A stretch of DNA of 64,000 bases from Toxorhynchites rutilus septentrionalis. Taxonomy: Eukaryota > Arthropoda > Insecta > Diptera > Culicidae. The position numbers and the translations under genes were made by a program. The stretch spans positions 4,422,136 to 4,486,135 of the forward strand of contig NC_073746.1 of assembly GCF_029784135.1 (NCBI RefSeq), read 5' to 3'. The notes under the pieces were generated by a model. That model saw nothing but the letters and a program-made list of their open reading frames with translations. It did no database searches and was not told the DNA's origin. This document shows, piece after piece, positions 31,068 through 43,088 of this stretch (position 1 is the first letter of the stretch; each line of letters starts with the position of its first letter).

Positions 31068-31281
31068 GTTCTGAATGCGCTTTTTCTTATCGTCGCTAGC
31101 AGCTTTACCAGCCAACTCGATCACTTCGGCGGCCGAAACTATATAACGCCGGCTGGGTGGACTGGTGCACTGGTACTAACGCGCTCGGCCTAGCTACCCT
31201 TGCGGGGAACTCCAGATCAACACGGTTCGAGCGGGATTTTGCCTTTCCCTTCACTTTTCCTCCTTTACCATGTCCAGACAT
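31068..31281 (-). pseudogene. Histone H2A fragment, unit B (broken)
   Basis: The ATG at 31281-31279 opens MSGHGKGGKVKGKAKSRSNR, the H2A N-terminus with one change (R to H). After VDLEFPA the frame shifts; degraded pieces correspond to ERVGAGAPV, and AAEVIELAGKAASDDKKKRI resumes in another frame. The segment covers H2A residues 1 to about 80. Downstream sequence is not H2A and shares repeats (GCGTTTGCCACTCGCCA type) with unit A. Several indels and stops make it non-functional. Confidence 0.88.
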
Positions 31282-32502
31282 GGCTGCTTGGGTTGGTTTG
31301 TTGATGTGTTGTGATGCGAACCGATGTGGTGTACGGTTTGAATGAGAATGATCGTTACGGAAGGAAGGAAGGTATTGTATTATAGAGACTTTAAACTTTT
31401 GCAGTTCATTCGTCTCTAGCCTTGAGAAAGGCCCTTTGAAAACTCTACTCTATTCTACTTCAGCGCTACCACCTCCGCCCTCTTGCCTTGAGAAAGGCAC
31501 TCGATCCCTCGCCGTCCAGCCCGTCCAGCAACGATGTTGTCCAGTCGGTGTCCACACAAAGAATTATCGTTACGGCAGCGGAGCGGGGATTTTTAAGCTG
31601 ACTGGCTAGCTCGAGAGTTACGCATGTGTGAGACTGCGAGCAATGTTTCGTTCATTTTTTTCTTTTTCCTTTCCAATCGTGCTTCATTCTATTTCGCTGC
31701 TGCTCTGGTTGCACGTTTTGGTCGGTACGATTTGAGGAGCACAAAATGGACTAATCAAAAATGGGCACATAGTGCATTTTGACAATGCTTGATATTTCAC
31801 AATTATTCAATTATTTATCTCAAGAAAAATGAAACGTTATTCGTTATGATAGATGCGTAGATATATTTCCTATCAATTGATGCAAAAACCTTTGCGATCT
31901 ATTGAGGAATGCTCGAGTTATAAGCGTTCCAAATCTTGCATTTTTTCCTACTTGTTCAGTGCCTAGATTTCCATTTCACCCCCTATATCTTCCGGTTAGA
32001 CGTAGTCCTACGTCAAAATGAACTTGAAGTCTGATGCTGTAAGGGGTTTTTGTTGATCATTCAAAACAATTTCGATACGTTATAACCGTGATAATCGTGA
32101 TAAATGCAAATCATCAAAATCGGTCAAAATAATTATTAAAATTCAAATTATTTCCTCAAAACAAGACTTGATTTGTTTTCTTATTGTGCACTCCTACAAA
32201 AAAAATTAGTCCTACGACCCTCATTGCTGCTGTGCCGATTTTTTGCACTGCACAGTGGAAGCTTTCTGTCCAATGAAATATGCGTTCGTTAAATAGAATA
32301 TGCATACAAACCTACCACTGATAGAAAGCATTTCATTTTCGGCAGAAACCAGGCCTTTTCTTGCCTTGTAGCGTCAAATGAGCAAATAATTTTATCTGTC
32401 CCCAACGCTTTAAATCGTTCGTATGTATGGAAGCAGACATCTCTTTTTTTTTTGTTCTTTTTTCATTTTTTTTGGGATGCATCCAAAAAAAGTTCAAACG
32501 AC

Positions 32503-32575
32503 ATTAACGGGGATCGAACCAAGGCCGGCTGGAATGCAAGACTGTTTTACACGACCACGCTATCCACATAGCTAA
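32503..32575 (-). repeat. tRNA-related SINE head or tRNA-like fragment
   Basis: The minus strand shows a degenerate A box (TGGATAGCGTGG) and a B box GGTTCGATCCC at tRNA spacing. No folded acceptor stem is apparent. The sequence differs from the three SINEs listed below. Confidence 0.5.
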
Positions 32576-33255
32576 TGATGCTGTTGAGCAGAAGCGTGAT
32601 AATATTAAATATAATTTCAGATTGAAGTTGGAAAATGTTTTCTAATTTTTCTAAACACTTTCCAGCATGAAGGAGATCTATATACATCTCGGTCTGGGCC
32701 GTGTACATATGTGTCTCTTGTATAGACAAATGGTCAAAATACGTATTTCAAGTAATCAAATAACATGATGTAACATTTTCACTCGAATATTAACATTTGA
32801 AAAGCCTCATATCAACAGTCCCGCTGTGTATGGTCCAACTGTGAGCATTGGAACAATAGGAATATTCTTACGCTGAAAAAGGCGACTTGTGTATCGATAA
32901 AATAAGAATACGCTTACGCCTAAATTGCTACTGTGTAATAGATAAAAATGTGTATCGATAAGATAGAATATTTTTACAGATTTTTCTGATGTTTTTTAAA
33001 CCAAGAATTTGTAGATACAGATTGCAGATTTTTCGGGTTTTATACAGAATATACAGCTTTTTTTAGAAACCGTTTCAATATTAGTTATAACTAGATGCCA
33101 TATATATTTTCCACTTCTCACCTATTTTATTTAATTAGCATTTGAAATATCCCTAATGAGAGTTTCATTCTTCATTCATATGTATCGTTATGCCATACTT
33201 TCTCATGTTCTATCTGAGCAAAAAGATACATCAATCTGTGTCATCAGTGAGCGTT

Positions 33256-33528
33256 CTTCTTCTTCATAAATGGCTCTAACGTTCCTAGAGGAACTTGGCC
33301 GTCTCAACGTAGTATTACTTGCGTCATTTTTATTAGTACTTAGTTGAGATTTCTATGCCGAATAACACGCCTTGAATGTATTCTGAGTGGCAAGCTGTAG
33401 AATACGCGTGACCACAGTGCAAGTCGGAGAAAATTTCTTTGACGAAAAATTCTCCCGACCAGAACGGGAATCGAACCCGAACCCCCGGCATGATAATGTG
33501 TGACGCTAACCACTCGACCACGGGAGCA
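33256..33528 (-). mobile_element. tRNA-derived SINE, copy 1
   Basis: The 273-bp element reads on the minus strand from TGCTCCCGTGGTCGAGTGG (A box TGGTCGAGTGG) through B box GGTTCGATTCC and a tRNA-unrelated body to a (GAA)n-type tail. It is flanked by an exact 11-bp duplication CAGTGAGCGTT (33245-33255 and 33529-33539). The tripartite layout with triplet tail resembles the Feilai SINEs of Aedes; the family name is inferred. Confidence 0.9.
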
Positions 33529-34243
33529 CAGTGAGCGTTACAATAAATAAATAACACTATCTTTTTCTTACTATATCACAATGAATGTGAACTTCTAAAT
33601 TACTATCGTAACCATGCTTTGAAAGTTCTAAGCAAAGATCTAAGTATTGAAAATATCTTAACCATCTATACATTTTGACCTAGGATGGCGTTTTTGGGTA
33701 CATATAGAGAGTAAAACTGAAAAACATTATATCGAACGAGTCATGAAAATTGTCGAATTTCGAGCGCTTTTTTCTCAGACATTTCATGATGGATAAATGA
33801 TATTATGTACCAATCGATTTTGACACTCTCTACATATGTATTCTAATATGATTAAAACGTTATCAACAGTTCAAATGTTGAAATAGCGCTGAAAATAGAA
33901 CTTCGCATAGTTATCTTTTGCATCGTCGTTAAACGTACGCTAGAGAGGTTCACCTTCGACTCACCTTCGAATTTTAAATCATTTGAACGGTTCGATGATC
34001 AAATCTATTCTACTATTTTTTGAGCTACATTTTGCTATTGATTGTTGAGTTGAACAAAACAACCTGAAACACCTGAACACATTTGGCTTAATTTGGGAAC
34101 CAAAACAATTAATTTTACAAATATATGCCCAGAATAATACATCAAATCTAAGGTAGCAGGATCAGACTTTGAATATTTTGAACAGCCACAATTTTTTTTT
34201 TTTTTTTTTTGGAAAAAGATTTGAGGAAACCACAAAATATCTA

Positions 34244-34628
34244 TGGCCCTGATTCTCGAATACACTTCACGGTGGAAACGACAATAACGGCACGCTATTG
34301 ACCTACGTTTTACGTGTTAGTGAAGTGTCGAAGATAAAGATGAGTTTTCAGGCAGAATGAGCACTTTTCAAATAAAAAATCATTAATGAAAATTATCGTC
34401 TTCGTATCAAACTGGTATTCAATGTGAGTGGAAAACTTTGTTTTCTTCATGTGGTATAATAATCCCATACAAAAATTTCATCTGAAGATAATTTGATATT
34501 ATAATGATAAATTTAGTGGGAAACTAATCTCTCATCCAGATGTCGACACTGTACCGTTGTCATCGCGAATGCGTTTCATACCGTTTCCACCGTGAAGTGT
34601 ATTCGTAGTGTATTCGAGAATCAGGCCC
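34244..34628. mobile_element. TA-flanked MITE, GGCCCTGATTCTCGAATACA family
   Basis: The left end TGGCCCTGATTCTCGAATAC and the right end GTATTCGAGAATCAGGCCC are inverted repeats extending about 35 bp. TA lies on both sides (34242-34243 and 34629-34630). The right arm has an extra internal GTGTATTCGTA repeat. It is noncoding, 385 bp. Confidence 0.85.
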
Positions 34629-34630
34629 TA

Positions 34631-35745
34631 TGTGTTGGAACTGTATCTGTGTTTAGGTGCCATCTGCTGAATCGTCGAACGATTGAACGACAAATGTTCG
34701 AATAAACATTTTCAATTCGAATAATAACATAAAGAACTCCAAATACATTAATTGATTCAGAATGGAAAATACAAATCTATGAGAAGCTATCGGTATCTCA
34801 TTCATATGGGGGTTCATAGCAACTTTATGTCTCTTTTTCAAGCGTTGACAGTTCTCCGGTTCTTTAATTGTTTCCTTATAATGTTTCCTTTTAATTCATT
34901 ACAACATTGTTTGTAACAGAAATATAATAAAGGTAACTGTGTAAACTTCCATTACACCTCAATGAAACATTCTATTGACACATTGTATATGCTAGCTGGC
35001 TCTATATGAATACCATGAACGTGTCGAATCTATAATAACTATGTCAATCAATGATACTAAAGCTAAGATTATGCTTCAAATTTGGGCTAATAAATTTAAT
35101 ACTGATATCAATACAGGTTTTTTTTGAGAAAAAACAAAGAATAAAAGTCCAAAAACACAAATTTTATTATTAGGGAATTCGTTTTTGTTCAGTTTCGACC
35201 CCAGTTCCAGCCTAACTGATGTAAAAACGTTTTTTTATTCACTTAGTTTCGACTAGTTTCGCACTAGGATCAACCCGAAAGCTGTTGGGTTCGCACTGAG
35301 ATGTTTCACGGGTTCGCACTCGGGTTCACTAAATATCTTAATATTGAACTGTCTAGTTCCGAGTATTGTTTTGGAAAATCTAAAATTAAAGACTATGAAA
35401 ATAGAAAACCTGCTGCTTTTATATTACTGGAATCATAATCCAACTCGGATTCTGATTTTGAAGAGTATATTCGCGTAGACGGCATTAAGCTTTGTTTGTT
35501 TAATCTTGTTTAATCTTTGGAGTGATTTTTGACAAAAATTAATTGAACTTTTAAGATTGCTGAATTATTATGGGTCCAGACTCACAACGTAGCTCTAACA
35601 GAAACAGCAGAATCAGAATCAAAACTATCAGTTATAAACTTATTCTGACATTAAAAATAGAATCATTTAAATATTTAGAGCCAAAAATTTGATTACTTCG
35701 GTAAGTTAATTTCTATTAATTCAGTTTTGGATTATTCGGGTTAAT
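34631..35745. other. Unassigned AT-rich DNA
   Basis: No gene or repeat is recognised. GGTTCGCACT-type short repeats occur at 35245-35330. Confidence 0.3.
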
Positions 35746-35754
35746 AGGGTTGTT

Positions 35755-36031
35755 GTGCTCCCGTGGCCGAGTGGTTAGCGTCAAACCTAACATGCCGGGG
35801 GTTCGGGTTCGATTCCCGTTCTGGTCGGGGAAATTTTTCTTCAAAGAAATTTCCTCTGACTTGCACTGTGGTCACGCGTATTCTAGAGCTTGCCACTCAG
35901 AATGCATTCAAGGCGTGTTATTTGGCATAGAAATCTCAACTAAGTACTAATGAAAATGACGCAAGTAATGCTACGTTGAGACGGCGGAGTTCCTCTAGGA
36001 ACGTTAGTGCCATATAAGAAGAAGAAGAAGA
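35755..36031 (+). mobile_element. tRNA-derived SINE, copy 2
   Basis: The plus-strand copy starts TGCTCCCGTGGCCGAGTGG; its A box is TGGCCGAGTGG (35764-35774) and its B box GGTTCGATTCC (35806-35816). The tail is (AAG)5. Flanking duplication AGGGTTGTT occurs at 35746-35754 and 36032-36040. The body is nearly identical to copies 1 and 3, so all three are recent. Confidence 0.92.
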
Positions 36032-36040
36032 AGGGTTGTT

Positions 36041-39028
36041 TCTTCATAGTTTAATTTTATTCAAACATATTTGGCTATTTGGAATTCCTTTTTTTATATG
36101 TTTTTTACAGATTAAATCAACACTATCACTAATCATGAAAATATATTTCTTTATTTCAGGTAAAAACAAACTACCCAGTCATCGTTTTATTCCTAAAATT
36201 GGAGTAAGTATGACTAATTCAGGCAGAGTTGAATAAATAAAACAGCCACCGGACATTTTTACTTTTCATTATTTTGACGGCCAAAAAATATAATAATTTC
36301 GAAAATTTTATATTTTGGCAAAAAATTATCTATATTATATTTGGTTGGACGGAAACAACAAATGTATTTGATTTGTTGAGATTTTTCGACAAGCGATTTT
36401 CAATATTTTCACTTTGATGGTGTTAATGCTCAATCGCTCCCGCTATTAAGGCTTGCATCTCATCATTCACATACATTACACAAACGAAGTTGTGTCAAAT
36501 GATACGTTGAAATGAATATTGTCATTTTCAACCGTTCCGAGCCGATTTTAGTATCGGTAAAATCAAAATTTCAGATTCTTTCTTTCTTCCAATTTCATAA
36601 CAAATGAATTCATGGTAGTTGCACAAAACTGACTTATTAAACTCAATACGATATACAATATATAATACAAGCTGCAAAGGCTCATCAATCAGCGAACATC
36701 TTTCGTTGATAGCAGATTGTATCACAACCAACAAAACGATCGATAAGACATAAAAATTCAAACTTGTTATCTGCTCACTTTCCCCAACGCTCCCATTTGA
36801 TAAGTTTTTTTTATGACACAATATGACCAGATGGAATCGGCACAGTCACACGGCGAGATGTGTTAAGTCATTTCCCAATCGTCTCGCAGTTGCAGTCGAC
36901 AGGGGATTCATACCCAAGCATCCGTCTGAGGAAGCAACATTCGTAGAACACATCCTTAATGCTCCGCTCCGCATATCGGTCGGATGATAGAAGGAGATAA
37001 TATCGGAATATATACACTGCTTCACGTTTCAACGATTTATATGGAAATTGTTATGTTATTGAGTCGGGAATGTTCTGCACGAAGTGCGCCTCGAACCGAG
37101 GATGAGGACGGCGTCGGCCGACACTGAGAAAGCGTCTGTAATGGAGGAACTGTTTTTATTCTTGCTCTGCCTCAGACAAATAGTCTGCAGTAGTCCCCAC
37201 ATGGGATGATGTTCGATGCGCAGCGCCGCGCCGCCACCGCTCGCCAAGGCCGACAGCATTCGGGAAAATATTTCCGCCTGATATTGCTTTTTTATGTTTT
37301 CCTTCGGCACATGGTTTTCACCGTTTCCGCACTCGGTTGTTTGATTTATTTCCAAAGCGGAACGCTCATTGGTATCTCATTTCCCCGCGTAATGTTCGTA
37401 AGTGCGAGACGAGCACCATTTAGGGACAGAAGCGGAAATTTCCATCATCAATAATGTTGGTATTGTTTTTCAATTGGGTTTCGGGAGCGCCAAAGTGCCT
37501 GATGCTCTGAAATGCTTATGCGCCAGCAGCGGGCTGAAATGATCGACGGAATGCGAAGATAGCAAGGACGCTTTGGTATTTGGCCCTAAAATGAATACCT
37601 ATAGTGAGTGGAAATGTTAATGGAGCACTTACCGTCGAACGAGGCACATCTTGTGTTAATCAAGATATATTCCCACACCTTCTGGTTTTAATCTCCGACA
37701 GCTCGAATCACATTTTCACACGCCCCTCTGAACACTTCTAACTTAATTAACTCGAATCCTCCCGGCGTGGAAAAATGCCATTTTTCACTGCTGAAACATG
37801 CAACTGCTCTCGCCGAAACAACTTTCCATCCATCCACACGTCTGGCAAAAGGCAGTGGCTCACGGAAGGCCTCCAACCGCTGTGTAGAAGGATTGATGCA
37901 CCTGTCGGGTTTCCCAGACCGTAGACAATTTTCTGAATTTTAGATGAGAAATCCACTCCCGTCCTCCGTCAACCTCAACGTCACTTGGGATGGCTCGGTG
38001 TCCAATTTTTGAGGTACACCGCCGCCACAAGACGACGGGCGGCATGATGTAGAATGACAGTTTTTGTTCTATTTTTGTTTCTTTTCGCCACCACGCGACA
38101 GGGAAATAACATAAATCCATCCCAGCAAAGCATATTAACTTATGATGCTGTTCGTCGTCTTGCAGTGGTCTGTGAGCTTATTTCCATGGACGAAAAAAAG
38201 GTCGGTCTTATCGGGGCAGAAAAACGCTCCACCTAATCACGGTGTTCACCACGAACAGTGCATATTCGTTGTTCGTGGAAGGACTCACCGTTCGGTGAGG
38301 AGCGAGTGTAGCATTATTTCACCTAGTAACATCGGGAGAACTGTCAGATGCAGAGCATATCTTCCAGGCAAACATCAGACAAGGGTGTGTTTTTCTCGCC
38401 CTTCCGAGGCAGCGGCATAACATTGTGCCGGACGCGACACGCCTCTACAAACGTTTCGCCGCCAGCAGATGTCGCTGGCACTGGTTTTACTGGTTGCCGC
38501 TGTGGTGATAATGATGATGACGATTTACGATATGACTGCTGAGTAGAATCGAGGTTCCACTGGAATGCGACCGAAGGGAACTAGATTGATGCTCTGCGCC
38601 AGGGATAGTTGGATGTACGTTTGTAATTGTTTTGACTGCATAACCGCTGTTTCTGTATGCAGTAGAGGGCACCAAGTTTACGAGTTGCCGTGAAGTACTG
38701 AGTCTCGTGCCAAAAAGGGGACGAAGGGGACGCGTTGTTTTGACAATCGTACGAGTTCGGTGGTTTATTTTATTTTTTTATGCGGCCATTTGTTCCCGTT
38801 TGGCCGTTCATCCAAAGATCATTGCTTTTTGGTACCAAAAAGTACCATGTTACTGCTTTCCGTAGACAATTGTGGAATTACTATCACTCTCCGGGATTCC
38901 ACAGGAGCAACACACAAGTCAGAAGACGACACCTCTCGACACATCAATAGTAATGCTTCAATAAAACGTGCGTATGTAAATACCGCAGGGTACATATTGC
39001 CTGAAAGTTGTCCCAATTGAAATCCAGT
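36041..39028. other. Unassigned, partly GC-richer DNA
   Basis: No TE is recognised. From about 36.9 to 39.0 kb the sequence is less AT-rich and may be ordinary host DNA. Overlapping open frames on both strands lack family motifs. The small frame 38054-38236 and others are not supported as genes. Confidence 0.3.
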
Positions 39029-39152
39029 TATAAAACCGACCAGCGGTCGAAACTCTGGAGAAACACATCATGTCTGCATTCGTAGGCGAACACAATTTCT
39101 CCCTAACTATTACTCCTTTCATCGATGCCTAACTAAATATCGTTTGTACCCG

Positions 39153-39611
39153 ATGCCCACTGTTGAAACTTTATCAGTCAACGAGTTGTCTCTGACAGAT
39201 GTCAACACTCCATACCGCGTATCGCGGTGTCCAACAAAGAGTGGTTTTCGGAATACAGTTCTTCAATCGTTTGAAAGCAACCACGAATATTGCACTCATC
39301 ATGATGGGCGTTTGTCGAGGCTAGGAGATGAGAGACCGAACGAATGGTTCCTGCTTCGGCCGAATGATGTTGGTAAACGATGCTGTAGGTTCCATGTTCA
39401 AGCTATTGCGGCCCGGGAGAGAATCATTCCTATAGACGAGATGATATGTGAACCGAATGGTTGCGTTTCTAAACTACAACTACTACAACCACAGATTGAA
39501 ATGTTAAGAGATGAGTTGTATCACTATTTAGGATACAGATTCAGAGAGATAAAGTCTGCTTCATTTAATATTGGAACACAAACAATTGCGTGTAGTTCAG
39601 TCATTTATTAA
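39153..39611 (+). CDS. Unknown open frame, 3' end altered by transposon insertion
   Basis: From the ATG at 39153 (MPTVETLSVNELSL) the frame is open for about 133 codons up to the TA target of the DD37E element at 39550, then reads 20 codons of transposon. If the element is excised in thought, the codons after FREI are VNR and then TGA, so the original frame ended 3 residues later. Composition is balanced (RCCRFHVQAIAARERIIP). TATAAAA lies about 120 bp upstream, at 39031. I do not recognise the protein. An upstream 20-codon frame begins at 39069. Confidence 0.35.
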   Translation: MPTVETLSVNELSLTDVNTPYRVSRCPTKSGFRNTVLQSFESNHEYCTHHDGRLSRLGDERPNEWFLLRPNDVGKRCCRFHVQAIAARERIIPIDEMICEPNGCVSKLQLLQPQIEMLRDELYHYLGYRFREIKSASFNIGTQTIACSSVIY

Positions 39612-40845
39612 CGAATTCATAATTTGTTTTTCATACAAATGTAGCATTTTCTCTACTCTTTCATAAAAAAAATTATTCATTGCTGTTTCGAAGAAATTCT
39701 CGTACTTTTCCCGTAGTACGGCACATTAGGCGGCGCACACCCTTTTCGTTCACCGTTTTGGCGATTTGATTCCACCAGTTCTTCATTTGAGTCATGTTCC
39801 TAACAAGTTTTCCCTTTGCCTTAAGCCTCCGCTTCGTGATTGCCCAGTATTTCTCTATCGGCCGGAACTGGGGGCAGTTTGGGGGGTTGAGGTCCTTCGG
39901 TATTACGCTGACCCCGTTCGTTGCGTACCATTCCATAACCGTTTTGCTGTAATGGCAGCTTGCGAGGACCGGCCAAAACATTACTGGACGGTCGTGGGCA
40001 CGAATAAACGGCAGAATCCGTTTCTGTAGGCACTCTTTTTTGTAGACTTCTGATGTCATTGTCTTGTCAGTGAGAAAGACTTTGGTTTTCTGTCCACAAC
40101 TGCATATCCCCTGCCAAAAAATGTACTTGCGGGCGAATTTATCCGCAAACACGAACTTAAATTTTGCAGGTACATCCCCCCGAGCCGTCGCCAAATAAAA
40201 TTTTTGACCTGGGATTTGCCCAAAGTCCGCCTTCACGTAGGTCTCATCGTCCATCAGAATATATCCGTCGAACTTGGTCAGCACTTGGTCGTACAGCTTT
40301 CGAGCACGGATTCTGGCCACATTGTTCTGCTTCAGCGTCCGATTTGGCTGTTTGCTGGCTCGGAATGACCTTATTCCTTCCCGGAGACGAATTCGTCGCA
40401 CCGTACTGTGAGCTGCCTGGAACTTATTGGCCAAATCGCGGTCTGAAAGATTGGGATTCCTCTTGACGGCCTTGATGACTTTCCCACGCAGTTTCCGGTC
40501 GACAGTTCCACTCCGACGCTTCGAATGCGGCTTCCGAGCCGTCGTCAATGTTTCCTTGTACTGCTTGATAACACGCCATACGGTATTTCTGGGCATTTTA
40601 AGCTGTTTAGCTAGCTTAGAAGCCGACAACAATGGATTTTCAAGAAAACTGTGCACAATTTTATCTCTCCGTTCGGCTTCCATGGCGGTTGTTTACAAAA
40701 TGCTATCGTTTGGTGTTATGACATAAATACATGGTGAAAGGTAATGAATTTCCCGACACGTGGGTGAAAAAAGTTTCCAAATCCGTCCACTAGGAGCGCC
40801 ACAATGAGCAAAAGAATTTGTTCCAATATTAAATGAAGCAGACTT
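39552..40845 (-). mobile_element. DD37E Tc1/mariner transposon, second subfamily
   Basis: The 1,294-bp element is flanked by TA (39550-39551 and 40846-40847), with inverted repeats AAGTCTGCTTCATTTAATAT through TGGAACA. The termini differ completely from copies 1 and 2, and the transposase is only moderately similar. A related degraded relic lies at 62650-63075. Confidence 0.93.
39673..40683 (-). CDS. DD37E-type transposase with the second catalytic Asp lost
   Basis: This 336-residue open frame starts at the ATG at 40683 (MEAERRDKIVHSFLENPLL). The N-terminal helix-turn-helix repeats are SASKLAKQLKMPRNTVWRVI and LSDRDLANKFQAAHSTVRRI. The first catalytic Asp is in MDDETYVKADFG and the Glu is in RPIEKYW. 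The expected second Asp is Val in FWPVLASCHYSK, 37 residues before the Glu. That substitution should abolish strand transfer, although there is no stop or frameshift. It may still bind its termini. The change is one base (A to T). Confidence 0.92.
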   Translation of the reverse strand: MEAERRDKIVHSFLENPLLSASKLAKQLKMPRNTVWRVIKQYKETLTTARKPHSKRRSGTVDRKLRGKVIKAVKRNPNLSDRDLANKFQAAHSTVRRIRLREGIRSFRASKQPNRTLKQNNVARIRARKLYDQVLTKFDGYILMDDETYVKADFGQIPGQKFYLATARGDVPAKFKFVFADKFARKYIFWQGICSCGQKTKVFLTDKTMTSEVYKKECLQKRILPFIRAHDRPVMFWPVLASCHYSKTVMEWYATNGVSVIPKDLNPPNCPQFRPIEKYWAITKRRLKAKGKLVRNMTQMKNWWNQIAKTVNEKGVRRLMCRTTGKVREFLRNSNE

Positions 40846-41074
40846 TAGTTAACAGATGATTCCATAAAAAAAGAAAATAATTTCTTGAAACATTAGTACT
40901 AATTCCGCGACCCAATCGTCCGTTTACTGTCTCTGTGAATATCCATCCTAAATATTTGAAATAAAGGGGCTATTTAAATTAGAGTTTTCAAAGTTATAAT
41001 TATGTTACATTTTCGCTTAAATCTACAAATCCGACTCAATCCAAGATGTGCGTCCCAGGAGTCAATTATAAATA

Positions 41075-42984
41075 CAGGGCGGACTCGATTATATAAAGTT
41101 TCTGATTTCTTATCACTGTATATAATAGAATGTATCGAGTTTCGAGTAAAAAAAAATGTTTTTAATTGTTTTTTTGCATGTATTTTTTGTTTTTTAAATA
41201 TAAAAGAGGAATTTGAACAGCCGATTCATTTCCTTAAAGTCAGAAAATACCTTTCTAACATGAAAAAAAAATGAATTAATTCAGATTCTCTCAGGAGGTG
41301 ATAGAAGATCATATTTGATGAAAAAAATGCTTCTTCGCATAAGTTCGAATTTCAAAAAAGACAGAGTTATAGAACTTTTTTTTTTGTTTCGGATTCTGTT
41401 GCTTCAAACTGGAACATGAAACAACTAAATTAGTGGATTTTAATAACATTTTGGAAGTGAAAAACTTAAAAGCTAAAAATGTTTTATGTGTTATTATTAA
41501 TTTTATCCTAAAAATTTATATTAAACTAGATTGTTTCTATCAATTAAATTGAAGCTTTCTAACCGCTCTACAATTTGTTTTTCGACACCCAACTTCATTT
41601 CTATATCTATCTTTATCAATCTCAATTTGGCAACAATATCAATATAAACAATTCTTAATGAAAATGCAAACAAAATCTTCAAAAATCGCTATTTTTACAT
41701 GAAAAAAAATTTTCCCTCTGTACATGTAATAGCCATTAAAATTTTACCTTAACGTTGAAAAATTACAATTGACGAATTTCATGCCAACTCGTCTTAGGAG
41801 TTGGCAGCACCATCTCAGATAGTAGTGAAACGTTGTGGGTGTAAAGACACGGGTCATTTAAGCAACTTTGCATACTTGAAATATTCGAAAAATAATTAGA
41901 CTACTTTTTAGAAAAATCTAAATTTTTTTTTCTTGATTTTTTACAAAAAAATATAACTTAAAATCTATGATACCTACAAAATTCTTGTCAAAGGATGAAA
42001 TGTTGGAAATTATTTAAATTTTTACCAAAAAAAAACCAAAAGGTTTTGGAAAAACAAATTGCTGGCGAATAAGTTATTTTAAAAATTAAAATTCATTTTT
42101 CTCAAAAACGTATTTTTTTTAAATTCCCAAAATATGTGTTTGAATAGCTCTTACAATTTCAAACAAGTCGTCCATACATCGGAAGATGGGCACTTTTACA
42201 GGGAAAAAGTTTTTCGAACAGCAACTTTTTCATGTTTTCTTTGAAAAAAAAAAAAATCATCCTAATTTTGTTTGAAGTAAAAATAGCGATATACTGTATT
42301 CGACAAAGTTTTAGCTCATGTTAAAATATAAACTTTTGTTATATTTTTTATAGTTTTTGGAATATAAGTCATTTTTGTATGAATACTCCTGAAAAAAATA
42401 ATGTATTTCTCGTAACATTTTTGTGTGTAAATTCTCACGTTTAAAATGTTCTTGACATGTTTCTAAATAGAGAAAAGTTAGCAGAGCATATAAATTGCGA
42501 TAATTTATACATAAAAATGTTACGAATTAAACATTAATACTATTTTTTCAAAGAAACAAAAATGAAAATGTTGTTGTTCAAAAAACTTTTTCCATGTAAA
42601 TGTGCCCATCGTTCGATGTATGGAAAACTTGTTGGGAATTTTAAGGGCTATTTATATCTATTTTTTTTTTTGCAGAATTTTAAAAGCATTTGTTTTCGAG
42701 AAAAATTAAATTTAATTTTCAAAATATTTTTTTTTTCAATGATTTTTTTTTCGAAAAATTCTTTGATGATTTTTAATGAAAACCAAATTAATTTCCTACG
42801 TTCCATTTTTTGACTAAAATTTTGTAGGTCTGATTTTGTAGGTTTTTTTTTTTCAATTTTGAGCTACTGCTGCTTTTCAACTTTTTTTCGGAGAATTTTA
42901 ACTTCATAACTATAGGATCTACAAAATGTTGGTCAGAGAATGAATCACATATAATCGAGTCTGTATATAATCGAGTCCGACCTG
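41075..42984. mobile_element. AT-rich TIR/foldback-like element, CAGGGCGGACTCGATTATAT
   Basis: The left end CAGGGCGGACTCGATTATAT and right end ATATAATCGAGTCCGACCTG are inverted repeats, with TA on the left (41073-41074) and CA on the right. Inside, 42172-42208 (CATACATCGGAAGATGGGCA) and 42577-42620 (TGTGCCCATCGTTCGATGTA) form a further inverted pair whose similarity extends outwards on both sides. The element is 1.9 kb with no recognisable protein. A related terminus is at 54090-54112. Confidence 0.6.
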
Positions 42985-43088
42985 CACTATGAAAGTCAGT
43001 GCAAAAGACGAAAGAGCATTGATATAATAATTAGCAATGGTGTTTTTTTTTTCGTCCATACAACAGTAGTTCGATAGATAATACCAGG

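Larger units (their letters stand above)
29783..32016. mobile_element. Histone-carrying element 2 (two H2A units)
   Basis: The 2.23-kb element is bounded by TGACGTAGGACTA and, inverted, TAGACGTAGTCCTACGTCA. The last 150 bp resemble the right end of element 1 (GATGCAAAAA, then CACCCCCTATAT, then the terminus). Inside are two H2A-derived units on the minus strand, a histone 3' signal on the minus strand at 29.9 kb, and another on the + strand at 30.65 kb. No transposase is visible. Confidence 0.65.

Noticed and set aside
31419..31498. Two further histone 3' ends (GCCTTTCTCAAGGC on the minus strand)
   Set aside because: They form 5-bp stems but the loop is TCTC and no AAAGAG box follows at the right distance; kept only as a hairpin curiosity.
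33450..33528. tRNA gene on the minus strand
   Set aside because: A and B boxes are present but there is no matching acceptor stem, the sequence recurs with a common 3' body in three copies, and target duplications flank it: it is a SINE head.
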